Source of the DNA: Polyodon spathula
Taxonomy: Eukaryota > Chordata > Actinopteri > Acipenseriformes > Polyodontidae
Assembly: GCF_017654505.1 (NCBI RefSeq)
Contig: NC_054547.1
Span: 21,321,975-21,385,974, forward strand
Reading direction: 5' to 3'
Length of the DNA: 64,000 nt
Shown here in pieces: positions 39,033 through 50,916 of this stretch. Within the stretch, counting starts at the first letter, position 1. Every line of letters begins with the position of its first letter. Under the pieces are notes generated by a model. The model was not told the origin of the DNA and did not search any database. It saw only the letters and a program-made list of their open reading frames with translations. Made by a program: the position numbers and the translations under genes.

Positions 39033-41540
39033 TGTATGTAGCTACATAATGTGGGTTAAGTCTCACCCACTTGTCCCTTTAATTAGGGTCAGTAGCCTAG
39101 CCAGGTTAAAGCTTCATTTCCCACAGATTCTTGCAACCACCCTTTGTTCGTCCTCTCTCCCCATTGGCTCATTCAAATATCCAATCCTCCAATTTCAGAA
39201 CTTCTTAGAAGCCAGCACCTGTACTAAAGCTGGCTGATTAGGCCTGGAGAGCGACTCCCTTTCCCTGAGGAATCCATCACAACCTACAGCATTACAAACT
39301 TAAAATATCTGTGAATTTAAACTACTCTAGATAATTCCAGTGCAGTCATTCTTTTTTAATTGTATTCTGCATGTTGTCAAAACTCTTCTTTTTATGTCAC
39401 TGTTACTTGTTTAAGTGTAGCTGTCTAATTAAGGTCTGCTTAGTGTTTGGTGTTTTATGTATGACAGTCTCAATTTATTTCTGAGCCTCCTGATTTCAAC
39501 TACGGTTCACCATTCTTCTCAGATTCAATTTCAACGTACAATTTTTTTTTTTTCATGCACCATCCATTGCCATCCAGACTGTTTTTATTATTGTTACCAG
39601 CTCTGATGATTTAATGTACCTGTATATTTCTCTCTCTGTCTGGCTGTGCATTGTTTTTGTGTTGTGTTTGTCTGTGTGGGTTTATTTGAGGCCCACCGGA
39701 CACTCCATCCATTTCTCCTTTGTGTTACTTTTTGGCCTTCTGTTTTCCGTTTACTAACTTACCTGTACCATCTTTATATTTACCAGTTTTGTCCACCTCT
39801 CCTACTTATCTGTACCAGCTTTGTTCTTACCTGTTACCCTGCAATTATTATTTTTCCTTTCTTATCATTATTGTTATTATTGTTTTCAATCTTTCTTATT
39901 CTTACCGAGGCAGAAGTGTTAAAGGGACTAGGAGCTCTTAAAAAAAAACAAATCCCCTGGGCCGGATGAGATCCTCCCAATAGTACTCAAAGAAATGAAA
40001 GAAGTTATTTACAAACCGCTAACCAAGATCATGCAACAGTCTCTTGACACAGGGGTGGTACCGACAGACTGGAAAATTGCAAACATAATATCGATGCACA
40101 AAAAGGGAAACAAAACTGAACCAGGTAACTACAGACCAGTAAGCCTGACTTCTATTATATGCAAACTTATGGAAACTATAATAAGATCCAAAATGGAAAA
40201 TTACCTATATGGTAACAGTGTCCTGGGAGACAGTCAACATTGTTTTAGGAAAGGGAGATCGTGTCTAACTAACCTGCTTGATTTTTTTGAGGCTGCAACA
40301 TCTATAATGGATAATTGCAAAGCATATGACATGGTTTATTTAGATTTCCAGAAAGCTTTTGACAAAGTCCTGCATAAAAGATTAATTCTCAAACTGAACA
40401 CAGTAGGGATTCAAAACACATGTACATGGATTAGGGAGTGGTTAACATGTAGAAAGCAGAAAGTACTAATTAGAGGAGAAACCTCAGAATGGAGTGTGGT
40501 AACCAGTGGAGTACCACAGGAATCAGTATTAGGTCCTCTGTTATTCCTAATCTACATTAATGATTTAGATTCTGGTATAGTAAGCAAACTTGTTAAATTT
40601 GCAGATGACACAAAAATAGGAGGAGTGGCAAACACAGTTGCAGCAGCAAAGGTCATTCAAAATGATCTAGACAAGATTCAGAACTGGGCAGACACATGGC
40701 AAATGACATTTAATAGAGAAAAGTGTAAGGTACTGCACGCAGGAAATAAAAATGTACATTATAAATATCATATTCCATTTGGTCACCTCGCTATAAAAAA
40801 GATATTGCTGCTATAGAAAGAGTGCAAAGAAGAGCGACCAGAATTTTTCCAGGTCTAAAAGGCATGTCATATGCAGACAGGCTAAAAGAATTGAATCTGT
40901 TCAGTCTTGAACAAAGAAGACTACTTGGCAACCTAATTCAAGCATTCAAAATTCTAAAAGGTATTGACAATGTTGACTCAAGGGACTTTTTTGACCTGAA
41001 AAAAAGAAACAAGGACCAGAGGTCACAAATGAAGATTAGACAAGGGGCATTCAGAACAGAAAATAGGAGGCACTTTTTTACACAGAGAATAGTGAGGTTC
41101 TGGAATCAACTTCCCAGTAATGTTGTTGAAGCTGACACCCTTGGATCCTTCAAGAAGCTGCTTGATGAAATTCTGGGATCAATAAGCTACTAACAACCAA
41201 ACGAGCAAGATGGGCCGAATGGCCTCCTCTCATTTGTAAACTTTCTTATGTTCTTATGTTGTACACCACTGCTGTCACTAGCATTGTATTAATTCACCAC
41301 TTGCACTAGGAGCACTCACTGCTGGACTTGTGATTGTGTGTGTAATAAGTGTGTATAACTATTGATATTATTTCAGGACTGAACCCTGTGGTTTACCTGC
41401 ACTATGCATATGATTGTGTAGAGCCAGGTATTATTTTTTAAGTGTTGCGAGCATGCAAACCGGCCAAATAAAAGAGCTGTTGTTCACCATGAACTGTCTT
41501 ATGTGTGTTATTCCTGTGCACTGCAAACCATTTTGCCACA
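39033..41540 (+). repeat. Gypsy 3' LTR (probable) split by a CR1 copy
   Basis: LTR-like sequence follows the integrase C-terminus, as expected for a 3' LTR. After the CR1 insert (about 39905-41260) it resumes and contains GGCCAAATAAAAGAGC (polyadenylation signal near 41465). It ends TTTTGCCACA at 41540. The start is uncertain because of the TG/G run; TGTATGTAGCTAC at about 39033 is one option. Confidence 0.5.
39905..41260 (+). mobile_element. CR1 copy, 5' truncated and internally deleted
   Basis: It starts at GAGGCAGAAGTG, just before the reverse transcriptase. The frame 39995-40816 covers NYRPVSLTSI, GRSCLTNLLDFF, VYLDFQKAFDKV and KFADDTK. After KCKVLHAGNKNVHYKYH it jumps, at about 40772, to CATTTGGTCACC and the C-terminal thumb region (frame 40822-41193, RIFPGLKGMSYADRLKELN to GSISY). 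About 220 bp are missing relative to the full-length copy. It ends with two TTCTTATG octamers. Confidence 0.9.
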
Positions 41541-41924
41541 ATATTTTACTTTCATTTTAAATTTAAAAATAATTTAGTTTTTACAGTTTTGTATCTACGT
41601 GTTTACACACTAGTTTCTTTTGAAATGTTTAGTGTTCCCTAATGGATGTTTCATAGAAGGAAATGCATGTTTTTGTACTTGAAATGGAATCTGGGGGTGG
41701 GTAACAGGTTCTTGTCAAGGTCTTCTGAGAATTATCATTATTTTTTTTTTATAAATAATTAAACCAATGAGATGTCACGATGCCCCGAGTACAAAAATTC
41801 TAATTAAAGAATTAGGCATCAAGAAAAAAAAATTATGTAAAAACTTTCTAAACACATTCCTTCTCTGGAATTCAGCTGTATTGTCCTTGTTAATATAGTG
41901 CTAATAGAATAAGGTGCGCAACAA
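41541..41924. other. no gene recognised
   Basis: AT-rich flank between the Gypsy LTR end and the MITE remnant; T-run near 41740. Confidence 0.5.
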
Positions 41925-42092
41925 TGGGGCTTGGCTGGAGATGAAGTACTGATGTCCTTTTGCTATGCAGTGCCTTTTAAACCTGTTTTACTCTGGAAAA
42001 AAATTAAAGAGCTTGTGTAAAGTAAACAGCGCTTGTAAAAATAAATTGGGCCTGACGCGCCTCACAAGGCTGAATAAATGAACTGTAAAGGG
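41925..42092. mobile_element. piggyBac-type MITE, right-end fragment
   Basis: It aligns well with 57125-57300: GGGGCTTGGCTGGAGAT, CTTTTAAACCTG, TAAACAGCG, AAAATAAATTGG, CCTGA and CTGAATAAATGA. It ends ACTGTAAAGGG followed by TTAA (42093-42096), the standard piggyBac target. The left end is missing. Confidence 0.7.
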
Positions 42093-43723
42093 TTAATGGT
42101 GACACAACTTTGCCCCAATCAGAATTTTTCTGAAATGACACCCCTGGCCAAAATAAAATATTTAAACAAAACAATACTAACCACAAACACTAATGTCAGA
42201 CTATGACCAACAAACACTACAGCTCTCACACCCAGTGAAACACTCACCTACTCCCTCCACCAGACAAATGATTTCTACTTCCTATATACATGTAGCCACT
42301 CCCCAATTAGCACTCAATTACATAAATGAGGAATGGCCACACCTGTGATTGCTAGCAGGGAAAGATTTAACCCATCCCTGCCAATCTTCCATTCCCACAC
42401 ACCCGCTATTTACAGCATTGTGGCTTCTGCCCTGCCACACTGAACTTACGAAAACTGCTTCATCAGAGAATTGCTTTGGAGAAAATATACCTGCATGTGT
42501 TGTGGTGTGCTGTGCTGTGCTGTGCTCTGCTTCAATAAGCCACTGTGAATGACTTGAAAGTGGTTTGACCAGTTCATTTCTAACTTTTCTTTCTAGATTT
42601 GTTGTATAACTACTTGCATGTTGTTTCTTAAAAGACATAAAAAAACAAAACAAAACAAAAAAAATATGTGTTGGTCTAGTAGAGGTTTAATATACTTGGC
42701 AGTGGAGATGGTGGCCTTAATTAGTACATGGGTGGTCTTAATATTGCTATCATAGGAGCAAATCAGGACTGGAAAGAAATGGCCTTAATTGTGTGGTGGT
42801 CTTTATACCCTGATCTCACGTTTTAGAGAACAGTCGTTAGTAAGTTTACATTTTTGGGGAGGACTGCAATGCTGTGGATAGCTGAAAACCAGAGTGTTAC
42901 TGAAAAAGTTAGTTTCTTTAAAGCTTGGTATTTTTACCACTTAACATTATTTACCTTGAAGCTGAACTACTACCTGCCTTGAAAGCTTCAACAAAACACA
43001 CTATTATATTACATGTAAAGACAGAGTTTCATTATCAATGACATGTATTTAAATGCATTGCAGAGGGCAGTATTTTTTTTCTGATTTCAAGGTGCAACAG
43101 GGCAAGAAATTATTGGAACAAAGAAGCTGCTGGTTCCTGCTGTACATGTTCTGCTAAAACCTTGGCTGAAAGTTTGAAAAGGCCGTTGTATTCCTCCTTA
43201 TCCTTTCATTTCCAAAAGAAAGAACAAGATTAATCACTGTCCTTCACATTAATGAAAAGAAAAATCTCTTTTTAAAAAACAATCAATGTGAATACGCAAC
43301 ATGTTGAATGCTTAAATAATTATCTAGGTACTATCCAAACTGTGTGAAACTAATTCAAATTATGCAACATGAATTTATTTTCAAAGAATGACCTTCAGCT
43401 ATCTTGTTCAATAATACATTACATTATCTTTTTTGTCATCATTAGTTTTTAATACATGTTTAACACCACCAATTATTCATTTTTATGCTGACGGCTCTCA
43501 GATATGTCCATCTCTCAATACTCATCAGAGTGTTGTTGTCCCTGAGATGCTAGCTTGTTTGACGCACATTAAAATCTTCTTCAGTTTAATTCAAACAACA
43601 ATTTCCTCAAGTGGCTCACCTGGTAAAAGCACACATGTAAGGTGTGCAGGGTGGGTCTTACAGTCAGGTGAGAGCAGGCTTGTGTCACATTGACTCTTTT
43701 GCTTCAACAAAACATACTCTATA
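42093..43723. other. no gene recognised; (TGTGC)n tract
   Basis: No supported gene. A TGTGC pentamer tract lies at about 42504-42530, and a CTTCAATAAGCC phrase downstream could be an LTR polyadenylation region, but no LTR ends are visible. Two short ORFs (42318-42653 minus, 43433-43693 plus) have no recognisable features. Confidence 0.5.
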
Positions 43724-45329
43724 TGTGACCCCTGGTCCTTGTTTCTTTTTTCAGGTCAAAAAAGTTCCTTGGGTCGACGCTGTCAATACCTTTTAGAATT
43801 TTGAATGCTTGAATTAGGTCGCCGCGTAGTCTTCTTTGTTCAAGACTGAACAGATTCAATTCTTTTAGCCTGTCTGCATATGACATGCCTTTTAAGCCCG
43901 GAATAATGCTGGTCGCTCTTCTTTGCACTCTTTCTAGAGCAGTAATATCTTTTTTATAGCGAGGTGACCAGAACTGCATACAATATTCAAGATGGGGTCT
44001 TACTAGTGCATTGTACAGTTTTAACATTACTTCCCTTGATTTAAATTCAACACTTTTCACAATGTATCCAAGCATCTTGTTACCCTTTTTTATAGCTTCC
44101 CCACATTGTTTAGATGAAGATATTTCTGAGTCAACAAAAACTCCTAAGTCTTTTTCATAGATTCCTTCTCCAATTTCAATATCTCTATATTTATAATGTA
44201 CGTTTTTTATTTCCTGGGTGCAGTACCTTACATTTTTCTCTATTAGATGTCATTTGCCATGTGTCTGCCCAGCTCTGAATCTTGTCTAGATCATTTTGAA
44301 TGACCTTTGCTGCTGCAACTGTGTTTGCCACTCCTCCTATTTTTGTGTCATCTGCAAATTTAACAAGTTTGCTTACTATACCAGAATCAAAATCATTAAT
44401 GTAGATTAGGAATAGCAGAGGACCTAATACTGATCCCTGTGGTTACCACACTCTATTCTGAGGTTTTTCCTCTAATCAGTACTTTCTGTTTTCTACATGT
44501 TAACCACTCCCTAATCCATGTACATGTATTTCTTTGAATTCCTACTGCGTTCAGTTCGAGAATTAATCTTTTGTGCGGGACTTTGTCAAAAGCTTTCTGG
44601 AAATCTAAATAAACCATGTCATATGCTCTGCAATTATCCATTATAAATGTTGCATCCTCAAAAAAATCAAGCAAATTAGTTAGACACGATCTCCCTTTTC
44701 TAAAACCATGTTGACTGTCTCCCAGGACCCTGTTACCATATAGGTAATTTTCCATTTTGGATCTTATTATAGTTTCCATAAGTTTGCATATAATAGAAGT
44801 CAGGCTTACTGGTCTGTAGTTACCTGGTTCAGTTTTGTTTCCCTTTTTGTGGATCGGTATTACGTTTGCAATTTTCTAGTCTGTCGGTACCACCCCTGTG
44901 TCAAGAGACTGCTGCATGATCTTGGTTAGCGGTTTGTAAATTACTTTTCTTTTCTTTGAGTACTACTGGGAGGATTTCATCTGGCCCAGGGGATTTGTTT
45001 ATTTTAAGAGCTCCTAGTCCCTTTAACACTTCTGCCTCAGTTATGCTAAAGTTATTTAAAACTGGATAGGAACTGGATGACATGTGGGGCATGTTGTCAG
45101 TATCTTCCTTTGTAAAAACTTGTGAAAAGTAATCATTTAATATATTTGCTATTTTTTTTTCTTCATCTACGATTTTGCCATTTGTATCTCTTAAACATTT
45201 AATCTCCTCTTTGAATGTTCGCTTGCTGTTGTAATATTGGAAAAACATTTTGGAACTGGTTTTAACTCCCTTAGCAATGTTCATTTCTATTTCTCTCTTG
45301 GCCTTTCTAACTTCCTTTTTGACTTGCAT
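43724..45329 (-). pseudogene. CR1 ORF2 reverse-transcriptase part, broken
   Basis: Minus frames: 44901-45329 (KKEVRKAKREIEMNIAKG, KMFFQYYNSKRTFKEEIKC, ITEAEVLKGLGALKINKSPG), then 44453-44779 (SKMENYLYGNRVLGDSQHGF, VYLDFQKAFDKVPHKRLI), then after a frameshift the FADD region and 43719-44075 (MLGYIVKSVEFKSREVMLKL, RIIPGLKGMSYADRLKELN, KILKGIDSVDPRNFF). It is close to the 12.8-17.3 kb copy but carries stops and frameshifts. Confidence 0.88.
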
Positions 45330-45870
45330 TTGCAGTTCTGTGTACTCTTTCTGTGTACTGTTTTTTTGGTCCCTTTTTAATGCTCTGTAAAGTGCTTTTT
45401 TCGCTGAATATTTTTTTTAATTGATCTATTAAACCATTTTGGCAATTTAGTTTTACATTTAGATTTGTCTACTTTAGGGATGTAATTGTTTTGCGCCTCT
45501 AGTACTACATTTTTGAAGAACAGCCATTTGTATCTCTTAAACATTTAATCTCCTCTTTGAATGTTCGCTTGCTGTTGTAATATTGGAAAAACATTTTGGA
45601 ACTGGTTTTAACTCCCTTAGCAATGTTCATTTCTATTTCTCTCTTGGCCTTTCTAACTTCCTTTTTGACTTGCATTTGCAGTTCTGTGTACTCTTTCTGT
45701 GTACTGTTTTTTTGGTCCCTTTTTAATGCTCTGTAAAGTGCTTTTTTCGCTGAATATTTTTTTAATTGATCTATTAAACCATTTTGGCAATTTAGTTTTA
45801 CATTTAGATTTGTCTACTTTAGGGATGTAATTGTTTTGCGCCTCTAGTACTACATTTTTGAAGAACAGCC
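45177..45870. repeat. 346-bp tandem duplication within CR1 ORF2
   Basis: The segments 45177-45522 and 45523-45867 are almost identical; I see a one-base difference in a T-run (TATTTTTTTTAATTG versus TATTTTTTTAATTG). The breakpoints share GCCAT. It is not present in the other CR1 copies, so it arose after insertion. Confidence 0.9.
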
Positions 45871-46139
45871 ATCCTTTTTCTGTGGATGTTTTCTCTATTT
45901 TACTCCAGTCTACTTATGTTAGTCTCTGTTTCATTCCTTCATAGTTTGCTTTTCTAAAATTGTAAACCTTAGCTTTAGTCATTACTTTTGGGGTTTTAAA
46001 AAACATTTCAAATGAGACCATGTTGTGGTTTGAGTTTGCTAGTGGTTCTCTGACCTCTGTTTTTTATTCTGTCTTCGTTATTTGAAAAGACTAAATCAAG
46101 GCATGCCTCCCCTCTAGTCGGTGCCTTGACAAATTGTGT

Positions 46140-46846
46140 TATAAGTGAAGCCTTCTTGTGTGCACCACATCTCCAGCCATGCGTTTTGATTAATTATTTC
46201 CAGCTGTCCATATGGTCCTTTGCAAGGTGCCAGTAGCATACCAGAAAATACCACAGTTTTGGTTTTCTCTTTTTATTTCCTTCCTAGCTCTCTGAATTTG
46301 TTCTGCAGGGATGTTGTTGTACAAATGTTGTTTGTACCGATGTGGACGACTACTACCGGGTCGTCTCCTGTTCATTCTAGAAGCCTGTCCATGTTCTCAG
46401 TGATGTGCTTGACCGAGGCTCCTGGAAGACAGCACACTGTTGTAGTAAGGGGGTCCAAACTGCGAATTGAACTTGCTGTGTTTCTCAATATGGAGTCCCC
46501 AACAATCATGACCTCCCTTCTTTTTGCTGTCTGGTCACCACTGTCAATAGGGTCCTGGATGTTGTTCCTTTCGCTCTCTTGTTGTTGGTTTTGCTCATCA
46601 GAATTTTGAAGTGACTCAAATTTGTTGGTTGTTTTGATTTCTGGTGGTTGTGTTTGACGAAGTTTCTTTTTTTCCCTGCTTCTGCCTACCTGTACCCAGC
46701 TGTTCTGACCTTCTATCTCCCTGGTGGCTTTCACTCTGTTAGGGGTGATGCAGACTTTCATGAATTGTGGGTGTGCCAGCTCCTCAAGATGCTGTTGCTG
46801 TCGCATTTCTTCCAGCTTAATTTCTAGCATACTTATTAGTTTATGT
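46140..46846 (-). pseudogene. CR1 ORF1 remnant (SGNH domain), fused to endonuclease
   Basis: The minus frame 46372-46830 encodes the coiled-coil start MLEIKLEEMRQQQ, the linker, and the first SGNH block VMIVGDSILRN and PGASVKHITENMDRLLE. The frame then shifts and continues to GPYGQLEIINQNAW (46190-46215) and EGFT (about 46150). It then joins directly to endonuclease sequence (AQFVKAPTR reverse-complemented near 46130). The frameshift site at the end of ORF1 is deleted here, so this copy cannot confirm it. Confidence 0.85.
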
Positions 46847-48596
46847 CTGTTTCAGTAATGTTCAGTTTCTTTCAGGCAAGTACTGTTCTCTGATATGTTT
46901 GATTCTTTAGGTGGCCAGAATTCAGTGTTACTAGAGCTGCTGTGAACATATCCATCTGGAATTCAAACATCCTGAAACAAGCCCTTTGGTGCTCGTACAG
47001 TTTTCAAGCTTTTGCCTATTTGTATGGAACTTGCATCTCAAATTCATACTGGAAGCTCTATAAACTGTGGCACTCGGCTATATTTTTTTCCCTTCATCCT
47101 TAGCTTGTCTGCATTCAGTTTGCCACAAGAAGTCAATAAAAAAAGAAAATATTAAAAAAATGAAAGAAAAGTTTAAAAAAAAATGTCCAGTACATGCCGT
47201 CAGTCACTGTCTGCCACTAACACAATTATATGTGCATTAATTTTTATTTTTCTTCGATGGTTGCAAACTCTTATTAGAAACTAAACAGACTTCCTAACTT
47301 AATAGTTACATTTCTGAAAAACCCAATTACAACATTTAAAAGTGTGATCGGATTACCAAAGTGAACTCCGGTTCACAGTAATCCTGATCGCATTTTGACA
47401 TTTTGAAAAACACAATTTCACAATATAATCTCTTAAAAGAAAGCTGTCTTTATTAATAATACTATGCTTTACAAACGCTGCAATGTGTTATTGCATGATT
47501 TAAGACATTTTAGAAGCGGCGCGTGAGAGCCTCCGATCTGCAGCACTATACTCCTGTCTTTTTTGGGGCTTATATACAGTACATTTACTGACAATTAACG
47601 AGAGCCTATTAGGTGGGAGTTGGAAGGTCAGGGGAGTACTGTACCAGCGAATCAGGAGTGTGTATGTGTGTTGTTAAGGGGCAGGGCAATGCTGGTGTGG
47701 CAGTTAAGTCCAAGAGTGTAACTGAGATGTTGTTCTGCACCAAAACTACCTCAGAATATCAGCTTGATTTCTGTACAAACTCAATAAATCCTACTCAGTC
47801 ATTTTTTTTTCCCTCTGTAACTTGCTTATTTGTAATTAGTCTGCAAGAGAAAGCGAAACTAAATCTTCTCATAGATAGTAACCGTGTTGTTTTTATTTGA
47901 AGGGGATTGAGTACGGGAATTACATGAACTAAAAACAAAACAACAAAACCATCTATAAGAACTTCAGAAGGACTTCTGTTCTGTACGTAGTTTCCTGGAT
48001 TTTCTTTCAGAACTGTACTAACATAAAATAAAATGTGCTTACTGTGTGTATATACATTAGTTTGTAATGTGCGTGCTAGATTGAGTCTCGCATCTCTTCC
48101 GGGCTTTTGTTTACTGTGTGTGTCTTTTTTAGTAGGAGGGAGAAAAAATACCTTAATGTTTTTTTACTGATAGCGGCGTTTATTCGGGTGGTCTCTATTA
48201 TAAAGCTGATCTTTGACAATACAAGGGTGTCTTTAATTGGAGGGCGAAGCCCATGCAAAATAAAGCACATCTTTATTTTTAATATATTGTACATTATCAT
48301 TGAAAAGATACAAGGGGGCGGAATTGCGATGGCACCAAGTTTTATTTTTTTTCCTCATTGCAAAACACTGTTTGAGCAGAACAGACGTGAAGAATAAAAA
48401 TAAATTCAACAACCTCTGCGATTTCAGTCATTTTTTAAGGTCTGTGTTGGAGAGGGGTGGCTAATGCGCTGAAGTGTCTTTTTGTGTTTTTCTGTAGTGT
48501 TTACAAACCGCTTAAAGAATTTTTTTGAAGTTACAAAGTCGGTGAGTATAAAGACAGCAATGTTTTGGGTTTTTTTTGGTATTTTTTTCTGTTTTC
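46847..48596. other. no gene recognised
   Basis: Mixed unique sequence without repeats I recognise. ORFs at 47613-47900 and 48107-48397 have no recognisable domains. Confidence 0.5.
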
Positions 48597-49093
48597 CTAT
48601 ATTCCATTTGGTCACCTCGCTATAAAAAAGATATTGCTGCTCTAGAAAGAGTGCAAAGAAGAGCGACCAGAATTATTCCGGGCTTAAAAGGCATGTCATA
48701 TGCAGAAAGGCTAAAAGAATTGAATCTGTTCAGTCTTGAACAAAGAAGACTACGTGGCGACCTAATTCAAGCATTCAAAATTCTAAAAGGTATTGACAGT
48801 GTCGACGCAAGGGACTTTTTCAGCCTGAAAAAAGAAACAAGGACCAGGGGTCACAAATGGAGTTTAGAAAAAGGGGCATTCAGAACAGAAAATAGGAGAC
48901 ACTTTTTTACACAGAGAATTGTGAGGGTCTGGAATCAACTCCCCAGTAATGTTGTTGAAGCTGACACCCTGGGATCCTTCAAGAAGCTGCTTGATGAGAT
49001 TTTGGGATCAATAAGCTACTAACAACCAAACGAGCAAGATGGGCCGAATGGCCTCCTCTCGTTTGTAAACTTTCTTATGTTCTTATGTTCTTA
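48597..49093 (+). mobile_element. CR1 3'-end copy
   Basis: It starts with CATTTGGTCACCTCGC and then the ORF2 C-terminal frame to 49022 (ERVQRRATRIIPGLKG, RRLRGDLIQAFKILKGID, LGSFKKLLDEILGSISY). The 3' UTR and two to three TTCTTATG octamers end at about 49093. The coding part is open throughout and nearly identical to 16810-17201, so it is a young copy. Confidence 0.92.
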
Positions 49094-49687
49094 TTTAATT
49101 GGTCTTCATGCAAATCACTGTCTACTTACAATTTTTGTTATATTTTTGCAGGTAAATGATTATTAAGTATTAGTTAGAGTACATCTATAACTGTAAACAA
49201 GATAACTACCAGTACTTTAAATTGTGTGAGGCAGTGCAATGATTTTGAATATGTGACAAAGCTCCAACTGTCCGTATTCATCCAATATACAAAACAATTA
49301 AAAACAAAGCATTAATATCATACTATTATCATGTACACCCTTATTTCACAATAACACAAAGCAAATGAAATATCTACTTGCTGAAGCGGTTTTTATTTTA
49401 GCCAAAGACGTGTTCACGTGTAGCAGCAATGCACTAGCAAAAGCCACAAGGTAGTGACGTCAGCTCCCTAGCAACAAGCCTCCTATTTTGTGAATGGATC
49501 ATGAAATTAATTGGTGACTCAGGTTGATGAGAATCAATTACCCTCCTCTATACAAATTAAAATGGTGTGCTGCTTTTTATACAAAAATTGAGAAAAAGCA
49601 GGTTGTGTAAAGGATTTATAGTGGACCACGATAAAACGAGGGAGTGGTTGTATAGTATTTGTTAGCCCATTTGTTTTTATATGGGTC
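49094..49687. other. no gene recognised; holds a CRE/X-box-like site
   Basis: Unique sequence between CR1 and the Gypsy LTR. The only notable signal is the TGACGTCA/CCCTAGCAAC pair at 49455-49475. Confidence 0.5.
49455..49477. promoter_or_regulatory. CRE next to an X-box-like site
   Basis: TGACGTCA (a perfect CREB/ATF palindrome) is followed after three bases by CCCTAGCAACAAG, which matches the core recognised by RFX factors in X boxes. An ATTGGTGACTCA (inverted CCAAT plus AP-1-like) lies about 45 bp further on. No gene start is visible nearby, so function is uncertain. Confidence 0.3.
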
Positions 49688-50366
49688 TCTCGACAGAGAT
49701 CGAATGACGCTTGGTGTTAGGTCTGGGAATCTACTAGATAAACGGAGCAAAATACCGTGGACTAAAAGGCATCACACTTTATTCCTGTGGGTAGGTGGAA
49801 GTCGGCCAGCTAGAAAAGAAGCTCCATGATCAGTAAGGAAAGCAGCGTGGCATCCGCGATTTGGAGAAGCAGATGCGCTTGTTGACCAAGGAGTCATGAG
49901 CGAGGTTATAAAATAGGGGTGTAGCAGTAGAAAAACAACCTAAAAGGAGTCCCTGCATTTAAAAGAAGCCATGAGTTTTCTGTTGGTCTGTCTTGTAAAT
50001 GTTGCTTGTTTGTTTCGTCTGTTTTCAAGATTACTAGCATGATCCAGAGCTGCAGCCGCAGTCCAGCTTTAAACCCGGACACCAGCACTTCGCTTTCCAC
50101 TAGGAACTGTCTTTTCAGCACAAGTACTTAATTAACGCACGGTAGGAACTGTGTCTGTGTCTTTGTGTTTTGTGTGGGTGATAAAACTAGACTTTTGGTT
50201 GCGGGTCAAACCTGTGGGATTATACAAACTGAAGTGATACACGCCGCTGTATCACTTCCATAATTTATTATTTACAGGTATTCACCTTAAGGCTCTGGAC
50301 ATTGTAAACCGTTTCAATAAACACCCTACCACCTGTTCATAATTGTCTGTGTGATTTGTACCTGCA
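49688..50366 (+). repeat. Gypsy LTR (copy B, most complete)
   Basis: It starts TCTCGACAGAGATCG (TGTGACAGAG in copy A) and contains TATAAAATAGGGG near 49906 and a TTTCAATAAACACC polyadenylation region near 50311. It probably ends ACCTGCA at 50366, just before gag-like coding sequence. The end is inferred, since no second complete copy is present. Confidence 0.65.
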
Positions 50367-50900
50367 GTGGGGTGGACTGTCGGTGCTGCTGGAGCAGCTA
50401 GACAGCAGGGGAGTCTGAGGAGAAATGGAGAGAGGGGCGATACACGGCTCTGATTGAGAGAGTCGGACTGGCGATACTGCCCACAGGACCAGCAAGCAGA
50501 ACCCGTTATGGAGAGGACACATAAAATGATGGTGGAGGATGACCCAGAAGCATACCTGGTGGCATTTGAGTGGCTGGCTACCACCACGTCATGGCCCCGA
50601 CAGTTCTGGACAATCCAATTGGGACCCTGCCTGATTGGTGAAGCACAGGCAGCATACCACTGGGCAACCTTACCTCCCTTCCATGGAGATCAAGGTTGTC
50701 CCCCAGCAAGGGTAGAGGTGCTTCCTCCACCCCGTTGCCTTACCAGCAGCAGGACAAATATCTAACCCCTGTGCCCTCCTTTCTCCCTACCTGTTTTAAG
50801 TGCTACCAGCCAGGTCATCAGGCCAAGTCATACACATCTGTGATGGTGTGTGATGTAGCCCAATGCAATCTGGCATCCGAAGCAGGTAAGCGATTGAAAA
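50367..50900 (+). pseudogene. Gypsy gag remnant (SCAN-like capsid, zinc knuckle)
   Basis: The frame 50454-50765 contains, from an ATG at 50508, MVEDDPEAYLVAFEWLATTT, then WPRQFWTIQLGPCLIGEAQAAYHW. It is the capsid segment of the Gypsy lineage from which vertebrate SCAN domains are thought to derive. The next frame (50696-50932) has PVPSFLPTCFKCYQPGHQAKSY, a CCHC knuckle whose last Cys is Tyr. A stretch between the two is deleted. Confidence 0.75.
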
Positions 50901-50916
50901 TGGTCGGGAGGGGCCT

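Larger units (their letters stand above)
43724..46846 (-). mobile_element. CR1 copy, antisense, lacking its 3' end
   Basis: A 3.1-kb minus-strand copy running from ORF1 residue about 40 (46846) to ORF2 close to its C-terminus (43724). It stops about 240 bp short of the octamer tail. Since CR1 reverse transcription starts at the 3' end, the loss of that end implies a later deletion or rearrangement. It carries a deletion that fuses late ORF1 to mid endonuclease (about 46140) and a tandem duplication of 346 bp (45177-45870). Confidence 0.92.

Noticed and set aside
39646..39969. Hydrophobic Leu/Phe-rich ORF resembling a membrane protein
   Set aside because: It is a T-rich LTR-like stretch and runs into the CR1 insertion; no known protein pattern.
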